From a virus, in IMG/VR virus record IMGVR_UViG_3300007276_000323, positions 1 through 23,036 of that record: a stretch of DNA of 23,036 bases; one strand, written 5' to 3'. The notes under the pieces were generated by a model. The model was not told where the DNA came from. It searched no databases and saw only the letters and a program-made list of their open reading frames with translations. The translations under genes were made by a program, and so were the position numbers. This document shows positions 1 to 4,615 of the stretch, piece after piece; positions within the stretch are counted from its first letter, which is position 1; the number at the start of each line of letters is the position of its first letter.

Positions 1-66
1 ACCTAGTATCTTGAAGATAGTCATTGCCTCGCGGGCTGATTTAATTTCTGTTGATAAGTACTCCAT
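1..66 (-). CDS. Partial hypothetical protein (N-terminus only)
   Basis: An ATG on the minus strand at 66-64 opens a frame that stays open to the window edge: 22 codons starting MEYLSTEIKSAREAM. It begins 1 nt after the stop codon (68-70) of the neighbouring minus-strand gene, the same tight packing seen throughout this arm, which supports it being real. The gene runs off the left edge and too little is visible to suggest a function. Confidence 0.5.
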   Translation of the reverse strand, partial: MEYLSTEIKSAREAMTIFKILG

Positions 67-67
67 A

Positions 68-385
68 TTATTCAAATATATCTAATTTCATTATTAATTC
101 TTTTGTGTATTTAGCTACAAGTCTTTTTTTGTAGTTCATCTCTAGTTCTAACCTGTACTTTTTCTTTGTTTGATGTGCATCACAGTAAGCTGTATGGTTA
201 CTTTTATTTTCAGGTGCTGCTGAATCGTAACTATTAAAGTGAGTAATGTAGTCTATAAAGTTAGTACTTGTACCTGTAAATTCAGCTATCTCTTTATGAA
301 TAGCGTACATTTCATTTGCTTTTTGTTCAAGGTAAGCATCAGCTTTACGCCCGAGTTGCTTTTCTATTTCATTAGTGTTTTTCAT
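68..385 (-). CDS. Hypothetical protein, 105 aa, helical and charged
   Basis: The 105-residue product starts MKNTNEIEKQLGRKAD and is rich in Lys and Glu, with probable long helices at about residues 1-35 and 75-105 and no signal peptide or membrane segment. Its start codon overlaps the stop of the upstream 61-aa gene by 4 nt, so the two are probably translationally coupled. It is the second-last visible gene of the leftward transcription unit. I do not recognise the family. Small soluble proteins in such phage arms are often host-takeover factors, but nothing in the sequence shows that here. Confidence 0.65.
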   Translation of the reverse strand: MKNTNEIEKQLGRKADAYLEQKANEMYAIHKEIAEFTGTSTNFIDYITHFNSYDSAAPENKSNHTAYCDAHQTKKKYRLELEMNYKKRLVAKYTKELIMKLDIFE

Positions 386-567
386 AATTCAATTTTAATT
401 TTAGTTATAGTGTCATCGCTATGCGACATCCAGTGACAGTCTGCTAGTCTATGACCTTGATTTATTATAGCGTCTTCAAAGTCGTCTACGTCTAATAATC
501 TGTCGGCTTCTATAGTGTACTGATATACTAGTCCGTCACCGTAATCTAATACTGTTAATATAATCAT
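382..567 (-). CDS. Hypothetical protein, 61 aa, acidic
   Basis: A 61-residue acidic protein starting MIILTVLDYGDGLVYQY. The alternating hydrophobic strand pattern at residues 2-20, then a DVDDFEDAI helix and a C-terminal TKIKIEL strand, suggests a small alpha/beta fold. Its stop overlaps the next gene's start by 4 nt. It is the first protein gene downstream of the structured RNA region at 582-842, so the RNA and this gene may share a transcript. No family recognised. Confidence 0.65.
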   Translation of the reverse strand: MIILTVLDYGDGLVYQYTIEADRLLDVDDFEDAIINQGHRLADCHWMSHSDDTITKIKIEL

Positions 568-581
568 AGTTTTTAATTTTA

Positions 582-842
582 GTAGCTAGTGAGGAATCGA
601 ACCTCAAACTCGTCAGTTGTACCTTCTGGTAAACCAGCTCGTGAAAACGTCTACTGATTCATACCGTACTCCTATACCTAGCTTGTTTAAAACGAGGTGG
701 CCAAGTGAGTAAGATGACTTTCGTTTCCTTTCGGACCCACACGTCTACACATCTCACGCGCCACGCTCGTATATTATTGTGCCCAAGGGTGGAGTCGAAC
801 CACCAATTAACCAACGTTGCTAGCTACCGATTTCCGGTGGGC
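582..842 (-). ncRNA. Candidate structured RNA region with two tRNA T-arm-like hairpins
   Basis: This non-coding stretch is full of RNA-like secondary structure on the minus strand. At 606-590 is a canonical T-arm (TGAGG, loop TTCGATT, CCTCA) followed immediately by an acceptor-like strand, CTAGCTAC at 589-582. At 804-788 is a second T-arm-like hairpin, GGTGGTTCGACTCCACC. Between them a stem-loop spans 764-697: GTGGC/GCCAC outside, GTGAGATG/CATCTTAC inside, with a capped TCC-GAAA-GGA hairpin at 735-726. The 3' strand CTAGCTAC pairs imperfectly with a local AGCTAG (683-678) and perfectly over 8 bp with GTAGCTAG (827-820). That allows either two short tRNA-like elements or one permuted or insertion-bearing RNA of about 246 nt. 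I could not fold a normal cloverleaf with an anticodon arm, so I do not call a tRNA. A degraded tRNA cluster is an alternative. Confidence 0.4.
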
Positions 843-868
843 CGGGTTGCGGTTGTAGCGACAAGGCT

Positions 869-955
869 CTATTTTTGTTTAGTTGTTACGAACGTTCTAT
901 CAACTCCGATGTACTCATCTTCAACGTCTAGTGCTACGTAGTAACATCTTCCCAC
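869..955 (-). CDS. Possible 28-aa micropeptide (GTG start) or gene remnant
   Basis: A minus-strand frame reads CYYVALDVEDEYIGVD and on to TKQK, then stop, and looks protein-like in composition. There is no in-frame ATG; an in-frame TAA lies a few codons upstream, so a GTG at 955-953 would be needed. It sits between the zinc-ribbon gene and the structured RNA. It may instead be the 3' remnant of a decayed gene. Weak call. Confidence 0.25.
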   Translation of the reverse strand: MGRCYYVALDVEDEYIGVDRTFVTTKQK

Positions 956-997
956 ATTACCATAGATTTACTGTTCACCTTGTACTTGGGCTATATT

Positions 998-1213
998 TTA
1001 TCTAAGACATGTGCCGTAACCTTTACGACGACTTGCCTTTGCTATCGCAATAGATTGTGCTTGCGATACTATTTGTATTGTGTTACCTGTTTTGTGGTTA
1101 GTGATTGGAGCTGACGCTACACGCTCGACGCCACTACAAGGCACACATGTTTTATACCCGTATTTTTGTCTAACTGGGTGTACGGGTTCACCACATTTAC
1201 AATAATTTGCCAT
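998..1213 (-). CDS. Small zinc-ribbon protein, 71 aa
   Basis: A 71-residue basic protein starting MANYCKCGEPVHPVRQKYG. Cys5, Cys7, Cys23 and Cys26 (CxC then CVPC) form a plausible zinc ribbon, followed by a conserved-looking ITNHKTGNTIQIV segment and a helical, basic C-terminus (ASRRKGYGTCLR). I recall very similar small Cys-rich proteins with the HKTGNTIQIV motif in many tailed phages, annotated only as hypothetical, so the fold is inferred and the role is unknown; nucleic-acid or protein binding is plausible. It is the first gene after a 35-bp promoter-like repeat that ends 33 nt upstream of its ATG. Confidence 0.75.
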   Translation of the reverse strand: MANYCKCGEPVHPVRQKYGYKTCVPCSGVERVASAPITNHKTGNTIQIVSQAQSIAIAKASRRKGYGTCLR

Positions 1214-1245
1214 AGTTAATAGTCTTTTGTCATATTAAATTCAAT

Positions 1246-1280
1246 TATATTATCCAATGGTAATCGTATTTATTTTGTTA
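1246..1280 (-). promoter_or_regulatory. 35-bp promoter-like repeat, copy 1
   Basis: Read on the minus strand, it starts TAACAAAATAAATAC and ends GATAATATA. Its first TAA is the stop codon of the 33-aa micropeptide gene at 1278-1379. It ends 33 nt before the ATG of the zinc-ribbon gene. Part of a seven-member family in this arm. Confidence 0.7.
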
Positions 1281-1379
1281 ATAAGATACGCCTTGAGTGA
1301 TAAGGTTGAAGGCTATCATGCCTACCATCGCTAACAAGCCACCTATCATTGCTAAATCTGTGTGATTAAATTTTCTCAT
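1278..1379 (-). CDS. Membrane micropeptide, 33 aa
   Basis: The frame runs from ATG at 1379 to TAA at 1278 and reads MRKFNHTDLAMIGGLLAMVG, then MIAFNLITQGVSY. Residues 10-28 form one hydrophobic, Gly/Ala/Met-rich helix after a short charged N-terminus, so it is probably a single-pass inner-membrane peptide. It follows the secreted-protein gene by 5 nt, and its stop codon is embedded in promoter-like repeat copy 1. The position and hydrophobic pattern argue that it is translated, but its size limits confidence. It could act with the upstream lipoprotein and secreted protein at the envelope. Confidence 0.5.
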   Translation of the reverse strand: MRKFNHTDLAMIGGLLAMVGMIAFNLITQGVSY

Positions 1380-1384
1380 AATTA

Positions 1385-1768
1385 CTATTTTACGTTTGGT
1401 TTTGAAATCCATATTTGAAATACTTTTTGTTTTGCCGTAAATTTATACTGTTCGCCAAAAGCATCATATTGTTTACACTCCGCTTCGTCTTGACCTTGCT
1501 GAGTACATATTCTACGTTTGTCACCTTGACTATCGTTTAGCGTTACAATAATATCTTTAGCTCCAGTATATTTCACCCAATGATAATTAGAATTAAACTT
1601 TCCAATGTAAAGATATTCTAAATCATCATAGTCAACGATATTGTTGTACAATACCATTTCGCTTCTACCAAATATACTTTTAGTAGTAACGTCTATGTAT
1701 TCTGTTGTTTGACTTTTAGCTACATAACCACCTAGTAGTAATGCAACTGATAATGTTATTTTTTTCAT
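1385..1768 (-). CDS. Secreted/periplasmic hypothetical protein, 127 aa
   Basis: The N-terminus MKKITLSVALLLGGYVAKSQ is a textbook Sec signal peptide (positive n-region, hydrophobic core at residues 5-14), with probable cleavage around residue 19-20. The remaining ~107 residues look beta-rich (EYIDVTTKSIF, MVLYNNIV, YLYIGKFN, VFQIWISKP) and hold two cysteines near residues 88 and 97 that could form a disulfide in the periplasm. The start overlaps the stop of the lipoprotein gene by 1 nt, so the two are co-translated. I do not recognise the family. An exported phage protein next to a lipoprotein suggests an envelope role such as superinfection exclusion, but that is inference from context. Confidence 0.75.
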   Translation of the reverse strand: MKKITLSVALLLGGYVAKSQTTEYIDVTTKSIFGRSEMVLYNNIVDYDDLEYLYIGKFNSNYHWVKYTGAKDIIVTLNDSQGDKRRICTQQGQDEAECKQYDAFGEQYKFTAKQKVFQIWISKPNVK

Positions 1769-2253
1769 TAGTAAACTTCATTTAATTGCAACTCGAACAG
1801 TTGACCATCACCATTTTCTACAAAGAACTGCGCTTTGTACATATTTTCGTGTAATAAGTATACCGCTAGGTCGTCGTGACCTGAAAGTTGCATGTTAATG
1901 TTTCCTTCGATTAGACCTTGTGATACCTTGCCCACTTGGTCTTTTAGGTTTTGAAAGCCTTTTACTTTTCTACCATCTAGCATAGCATAAAACTCATACT
2001 CGTCGTAGCGAACGTCATCAATACCTGGTAGATTTGCTATGTTTACAACATAAGCAACGCCAAAATCAACTGTAAAACTAGTGTCGAGACCAGTACAACT
2101 TGATATTGCGGTAGTTTTAACGTAGTTATCGCTCATAATTTTGACATTACAAGCATCAAGCAAGTCTTGCTCGTACTGCTCTTGTCTGCTTTCGCAAGAG
2201 GTTAGCGCGAGAGTAGCTGCTACTGCCGCTGCTATAAATTTGTTATTCTTCAT
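1768..2253 (-). CDS. Phage-encoded lipoprotein, 161 aa
   Basis: The N-terminus starts MKNNKFIAAAVAATLALTSC and continues ESRQEQ. It has a basic n-region, a hydrophobic core and the lipobox LTSC with Cys20 as the lipidated residue, followed by charged residues. The mature part (about 140 residues) looks alpha/beta with no further membrane segment. It overlaps the downstream secreted-protein gene by 1 nt and the upstream 27-aa membrane micropeptide by 11 nt, forming an envelope-directed cluster (2326-1278). Phage lipoproteins in other systems, such as T5 Llp and lipoproteins of temperate phages, block superinfection at the cell envelope. A similar role is plausible here but not shown; I see no homology. 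Confidence 0.75.
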   Translation of the reverse strand: MKNNKFIAAAVAATLALTSCESRQEQYEQDLLDACNVKIMSDNYVKTTAISSCTGLDTSFTVDFGVAYVVNIANLPGIDDVRYDEYEFYAMLDGRKVKGFQNLKDQVGKVSQGLIEGNINMQLSGHDDLAVYLLHENMYKAQFFVENGDGQLFELQLNEVY

Positions 2254-2326
2254 AAATATGTCGTTTTAGTGCTACTAAATAATAGTAGATTAGTAAATAC
2301 ACTGCTAAATCTATTGGAGTCATCAT
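2243..2326 (-). CDS. Membrane micropeptide, 27 aa
   Basis: ATG at 2326 to TAA at 2243, reading MMTPIDLAVYLLIYYYLVAL, then KRHIYEE. Residues 6-20 are a hydrophobic helix with a basic/acidic tail, typical of a single-pass membrane peptide. Its ATG overlaps the TGA of the preceding 28-aa gene (ATGA arrangement), and its own end overlaps the lipoprotein start by 11 nt. Coupled translation across all three is likely. Function unknown. Confidence 0.5.
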   Translation of the reverse strand: MMTPIDLAVYLLIYYYLVALKRHIYEE

Positions 2327-2409
2327 AATTCTGTAGTTCCGTTTTTAACAATTAGTTCTTCAAGCCACTTGTCGAACTCTTCGTGATTAATAGTATTTGT
2401 TTGATTCAT
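2323..2409 (-). CDS. Micropeptide, 28 aa, acidic helix
   Basis: ATG at 2409 to TGA at 2323, reading MNQTNTINHEEFDKWLEELI, then VKNGTTEL. HEEFDKWLEELI is an amphipathic acidic helix. The start lies inside the end of the upstream 68-aa gene (23-nt overlap), and the stop overlaps the start of the 27-aa membrane micropeptide. Its place in an uninterrupted chain of overlapping frames is the main evidence that it is real. Confidence 0.45.
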   Translation of the reverse strand: MNQTNTINHEEFDKWLEELIVKNGTTEL

Positions 2410-2593
2410 CTTCTTCAAATTTTAGACAGAGTGATTCATAGTATTCGTCTTCACTAATCCACTCGTTAGTTAATTTATTCTTGTAATATTCGCCTGCGAC
2501 TTTTATTATTGAGTCGTGATTGTGTACTACTTTTACTTCTTCGCTATCATTAGCGATATAGGTTTTACCTATTTGTTGTATTGTAATTTTCAT
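2387..2593 (-). CDS. Hypothetical protein, 68 aa
   Basis: A 68-residue protein starting MKITIQQIGKTYIAND with an acidic tail rich in Glu, Asp and Tyr (ISEDEYYESLCLKFEEDES). It appears to have a short beta-strand N-terminal half and a helical C-terminal half. It is the first gene of a six-gene leftward run (2593-1278), with promoter-like repeat copy 2 ending 13 nt upstream of its ATG. No recognised family. Confidence 0.65.
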   Translation of the reverse strand: MKITIQQIGKTYIANDSEEVKVVHNHDSIIKVAGEYYKNKLTNEWISEDEYYESLCLKFEEDESNKYY

Positions 2594-2606
2594 ATCTATA
2601 TTTTAT

Positions 2607-2641
2607 TATATTATCTATTAGTAATCGTATTTAATTTGTTA
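2607..2641 (-). promoter_or_regulatory. 35-bp promoter-like repeat, copy 2
   Basis: On the minus strand it starts TAACAAATTAAATAC and ends GATAATATA. Its first TAA is the stop codon (2641-2639) of the 78-aa gene upstream, and it ends 13 nt before the ATG at 2593. Confidence 0.7.
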
Positions 2642-2875
2642 TTCCCATGAGCGACCTGCTTTGCGGTCTGCCTCAACTAGTTGTTTAACACATTCACCCC
2701 ATGAGTCATTTTTACGTTTACGCTCGTCGGCACCTGCAAAATAATGTTTTGCATATTTGATACAGTCTTCTAACGTTTGCTCGCACACACCTACGTATGT
2801 ACCATACTTGTCTGTTAGTTCTAGTTTGTACCAACCACCATCTAGTGCTTTGATTATAATTTTTTCTTTATTCAT
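2639..2875 (-). CDS. Hypothetical protein, 78 aa
   Basis: I place the start at ATG 2875 (MNKEKIIIKALDGGWYKLEL). The longer frame from 2932 would be translated from the tRNA-like hairpin at 2892-2947, which is unlikely to be coding. The protein has a beta hairpin-like N-terminus (IIIKALDGGWYKLEL, YVGVCEQ) followed by helices (TLEDCIKYAKHYF; ECVKQLVEADRKAG), resembling a small alpha/beta regulator, but I recognise no family. It ends inside promoter-like repeat copy 2. Confidence 0.65.
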   Translation of the reverse strand: MNKEKIIIKALDGGWYKLELTDKYGTYVGVCEQTLEDCIKYAKHYFAGADERKRKNDSWGECVKQLVEADRKAGRSWE

Positions 2876-2891
2876 AATTGTAATTTTTAGA

Positions 2892-2947
2892 AGTGTAGGT
2901 GGAGTCGAACCACCGAGTAGATTTGCACACACTCAACCATTTACACT
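2892..2947 (-). ncRNA. tRNA-like mini-element (acceptor plus T-arm, no D-arm)
   Basis: On the minus strand, AGTGTA (2947-2942) pairs with TACACT (2897-2892), and the latter directly follows a canonical T-arm, GGTGGTTCGACTCCACC at 2914-2898. This reproduces the stacked acceptor/T-arm half of a tRNA. The 27 nt between contain a GAGT/ACTC stem with a large loop including TGTGCAAA, but there is no room for a D-arm. The T-arm is identical over 17 nt to the one at 804-788. The 5' strand overlaps the stop codon of the 77-aa gene, and the element lies in that gene's 3' flank, 16 nt before the next ATG. It could be a processing signal, an RNA end structure or a decayed tRNA. Confidence 0.4.
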
Positions 2948-3179
2948 AGTCTTCTAACTGAGCTTCTTTAGCCCAAGTCGGAATATTATTCGATGAAGTA
3001 TAGTTACCGTATTTTTGGAAACACTCCATTGTCTCTAATTTCTCTTGATTAAGAGCATAGACACCATCGTGGTCATACTTGATGACATCACCTTTTTTGT
3101 TGGTGAACTGAATAACAAGTTCTTTACCAACCATTGCTTTTGAGATTACAAATCTCTTTTTTTCTAGTACATTTGACAT
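2946..3179 (-). CDS. Hypothetical protein, 77 aa; paralogue of the 4313-4537 product
   Basis: A 77-residue protein whose core (KRFVISKAMVGKELVIQF, then TNKKGD, YDHDGVYA, NQEKLETM, CFQKYGNYT, SNNIPTWAKE) aligns end to end with the product at 4313-4537. Both share FTNKKG, YDHD-VYA-NQEK-ETM-CFQ-YGNYT and SNN-PT-A. The conserved block suggests a compact beta-rich fold; I know no function. It starts 6 nt after the stop of the 65-aa gene, and its stop codon overlaps the tRNA-like element at 2892-2947. The two copies are the clearest duplication in this arm. Confidence 0.7.
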   Translation of the reverse strand: MSNVLEKKRFVISKAMVGKELVIQFTNKKGDVIKYDHDGVYALNQEKLETMECFQKYGNYTSSNNIPTWAKEAQLED

Positions 3180-3185
3180 AATAAT

Positions 3186-3383
3186 TTAATTTAAAAAGTT
3201 AATAGTTTTAGTTAATATTTCTTCTTTTTCTACCATACTACAAGTATCATAACCGAACTCTGAGTATATTTCTTGAGCTAACAAGTCTTGTATCTTGTTG
3301 AAATATGTTACTTGTATATCTGTATCGCCATATTGTTTAGCGTGCAAGTAATGTAGTTTGTATTTTTGTAATGTTTTTTGCAT
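3186..3383 (-). CDS. Hypothetical protein, 65 aa, helical
   Basis: I choose ATG 3383 (MQKTLQKYKLHYLHAKQYGD) because the upstream in-frame ATG at 3404 lies inside promoter-like repeat copy 3, whose -10-like end is only 9 nt before 3383. The protein looks all-helical (TLQKYKLHYLHAKQ; TYFNKIQDLLAQEIYSEFG; EKEEILTKTINFL), which suits a small helical-bundle phage protein. The short leader would make the mRNA nearly leaderless. No family recognised. Confidence 0.65.
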   Translation of the reverse strand: MQKTLQKYKLHYLHAKQYGDTDIQVTYFNKIQDLLAQEIYSEFGYDTCSMVEKEEILTKTINFLN

Positions 3384-3392
3384 ATCTTTATA

Positions 3393-3427
3393 TATATTAT
3401 CCATTAGTAATCGTATTTGTTTTGTTT
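3393..3427 (-). promoter_or_regulatory. 35-bp promoter-like repeat, copy 3
   Basis: Minus-strand reading begins AAACAAAACAAATAC and ends GGATAATATA. It overlaps the end of the 73-aa gene (stop 3428-3426) and ends 9 nt before the chosen ATG at 3383. Confidence 0.7.
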
Positions 3428-3647
3428 ATCTTTTTAGTCTATAGTTTAAATCTTTATTTAAAGTATGAGTATCAACATTGTAAGATTTTAGTGCAAGTTT
3501 ATTTATATAAACATAGCCTTTTGCTTTGAATTGGTCAGTTAGAGATATTTCTTGATAGTAATCTGGTAACTGATGAAGTTGAAAAGGTATATAAGTGTTG
3601 TTGTTTAATTTAATAATGTTAGTAGATTTAGAGATTTTTAAGTGCAT
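3426..3647 (-). CDS. Hypothetical protein, 73 aa, basic
   Basis: A 73-residue, Lys/Asn/Tyr-rich protein starting MHLKISKSTNIIKLNNNTYI, with alternating hydrophobic residues suggesting beta strands at 1-25 and 43-55 and a basic C-terminus (DLNYRLKR). It is alone between repeat copies 4 and 3, so it appears to have its own promoter. Its stop overlaps copy 3. No family recognised. Confidence 0.6.
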   Translation of the reverse strand: MHLKISKSTNIIKLNNNTYIPFQLHQLPDYYQEISLTDQFKAKGYVYINKLALKSYNVDTHTLNKDLNYRLKR

Positions 3648-3677
3648 AGTATATTATTTTTATAGTTTAAATTCGTA

Positions 3678-3712
3678 TATATTATCTAATAAGCATCGTA
3701 TTTATTTTGTTA
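3678..3712 (-). promoter_or_regulatory. 35-bp promoter-like repeat, copy 4
   Basis: Minus strand: begins TAACAAAATAAATAC and ends GATAATATA. The first TAA is the stop codon of the 83-aa gene (3712-3710). It ends 30 nt before the ATG at 3647. Confidence 0.7.
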
Positions 3713-3961
3713 TGCTTTATCAACTATTATTAAATCATAGTCAGGATTTTCAGCAGCTCGCTTATTCATTAACTCTACTAAGTTTTCAATAGAACCACCT
3801 GACGCTCTCCAGTGAGTAAAGCCACTTGGACCTTCAGTAGACACAGTAATTTGTTTGTAGTCTAACTCGACAAGTATTGATTTATCTACTGGTGTATTTG
3901 AGTAGTCATAGTTCATTAACTGCTGCTTAAGTAATTCTTTGTGTAATCTAGTTTTATTCAT
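3710..3961 (-). CDS. Hypothetical protein, 83 aa
   Basis: An 83-residue protein starting MNKTRLHKELLKQQLMNYDY. It has an N-terminal basic helix, a central beta-rich part (SILVELDYKQITVSTEG) with a THWRASGG segment, a helix (SIENLVELMNKRAAEN) and a terminal strand (YDLIIVDKA). It follows the 33-aa membrane micropeptide by 12 nt and probably shares its promoter (copy 5). I do not recognise a domain. Confidence 0.65.
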   Translation of the reverse strand: MNKTRLHKELLKQQLMNYDYSNTPVDKSILVELDYKQITVSTEGPSGFTHWRASGGSIENLVELMNKRAAENPDYDLIIVDKA

Positions 3962-3973
3962 AATAGTATTTTT

Positions 3974-4075
3974 TTATAAGTTAGAAATTATTATTAGTGC
4001 TGTTAGCTGAATAGTAATAAATACTGTTTGTAGAATCAGCGTGTTTTTTTTAGAGTATTTATTTGTATTTTGCAT
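3974..4075 (-). CDS. Membrane micropeptide, 33 aa
   Basis: ATG 4075 to TAA 3974, reading MQNTNKYSKKNTLILQTVFI, then TITIQ-like residues (TIQLTALIIISNL). Residues 12-31 are strongly hydrophobic after a basic N-terminus: a single-pass membrane peptide. Promoter-like repeat copy 5 ends only 7 nt before the ATG, which is good evidence that this small frame is the intended first gene of the unit. Confidence 0.55.
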   Translation of the reverse strand: MQNTNKYSKKNTLILQTVFITIQLTALIIISNL

Positions 4076-4082
4076 AGTCGTA

Positions 4083-4117
4083 TATATTATCCAGTTAGTA
4101 ACGTATTTAGTTTGTAA
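4083..4117 (-). promoter_or_regulatory. 35-bp promoter-like repeat, copy 5
   Basis: Minus strand: begins TTACAAACTAAATAC and ends GGATAATATA. It ends 7 nt before the ATG at 4075, so the transcript would be almost leaderless if the GATAAT box is a -10. Confidence 0.7.
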
Positions 4118-4149
4118 AAGTAGTTGTTTTGTTTAGTGAATGAATTTGT

Positions 4150-4257
4150 TTATGAGTCATTCCGCTCACTCTCTTCACTTACAATTATAGTTTCAATATA
4201 TTGTAGTAAAACTCCGAGTGTTATTAGTATTGTTAAGTCGTGTATTATATGTATCAT
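4150..4257 (-). CDS. Membrane micropeptide, 35 aa
   Basis: ATG 4257 to TAA 4150, reading MIHIIHDLTILITLGVLLQY, then IETIIVSEESERNDS. One hydrophobic helix spans residues 3-25, followed by an acidic tail: a likely single-pass membrane peptide, probably in the same unit as the 74-aa gene 55 nt upstream. The 55-nt gap holds no clear motif. Size limits confidence. Confidence 0.4.
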   Translation of the reverse strand: MIHIIHDLTILITLGVLLQYIETIIVSEESERNDS

Positions 4258-4312
4258 AAAAGTGTGACATTAGGTTATTAAGTAGAGTATAGTAGTAGGC
4301 AAGTGTCACTGT

Positions 4313-4537
4313 TTATTCAGCAGTGAACTCTCTTGCGAACGTTGGTAAGTTATTACTGTTAGTGTAATTTCCATATTGTTGAAAGCAATTCATAGTTTCA
4401 AACTTTTCTTGATTAGCAGCATATACTGCATCGTGATCGTAAGTATATGTTTCACCTTTTTTGTTTGTGAAAGTTATAATTGCATTTTGACCGATTAGTG
4501 ATTTAGCAATAGTAAATCTGTTTTTAGTTAATTTCAT
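4313..4537 (-). CDS. Hypothetical protein, 74 aa; paralogue of the 2946-3179 product
   Basis: A 74-residue protein starting MKLTKNRFTIAKSLIGQNAI. It shares the blocks FTNKKG, YDHDAVYAANQEK, ETMNCFQQYGNYT and SNNLPTFA with the 77-residue product at 2946-3179, so the two arose by duplication. A single Cys sits in the conserved CFQ-YGNYT block in both. It has promoter-like repeat copy 6 ending 43 nt upstream, the longest leader among the seven units. Function unknown. Confidence 0.7.
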   Translation of the reverse strand: MKLTKNRFTIAKSLIGQNAIITFTNKKGETYTYDHDAVYAANQEKFETMNCFQQYGNYTNSNNLPTFAREFTAE

Positions 4538-4580
4538 AATAGTTTAATTTAATTTAGTTATTTAATTTATTTTAGTTATA

Positions 4581-4615
4581 TATATTATCTGTATAAAGTA
4601 GTATTTAGTTTGTAT
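4581..4615 (-). promoter_or_regulatory. 35-bp promoter-like repeat, copy 6
   Basis: Minus strand: begins ATACAAACTAAATAC and ends GATAATATA. It touches the stop codon of the 25-aa gene (4617-4615) and ends 43 nt before the ATG at 4537. Confidence 0.65.

Noticed and set aside
590-606. Standard tRNA gene ending at the T-arm
   Set aside because: The T-arm and acceptor strand are convincing, but I could not find D- and anticodon arms at normal spacing with either of the two possible 5' strands. Reported as a tRNA-like or structured RNA instead.
582-827. tmRNA
   Set aside because: The long-range acceptor pairing is tmRNA-like, but about 246 nt is short, and I see neither a tag reading frame ending in a hydrophobic AA-type sequence nor the typical 5' region.
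705-941. 78-codon plus-strand open frame
   Set aside because: It is the antisense of the tRNA-like T-arm and stem region (translation includes VESNHQL, a typical artefact of reading tRNA genes backwards), and it opposes the direction of every gene in this arm.
2876-2932. N-terminal extension of the 78-aa gene (start at 2932)
   Set aside because: It would translate the tRNA-like hairpin; the ATG at 2875 follows it and gives a normal protein start.
3384-3404. Upstream start (3404) for the 65-aa gene
   Set aside because: That ATG lies within promoter-like repeat copy 3, upstream of or at the expected transcription start.
4107-4160. 17-codon minus-strand frame starting MTHKQIHSLNK
   Set aside because: Too short, overlaps the 35-aa gene's end, and has no distinctive composition. 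Its end overlaps repeat copy 5, but that alone is not enough.
4264-4309. GTGACA / TGTCAC inverted repeat
   Set aside because: Only 6 bp with a 34-nt loop and no T-run; not distinguishable from chance in this AT-rich gap.
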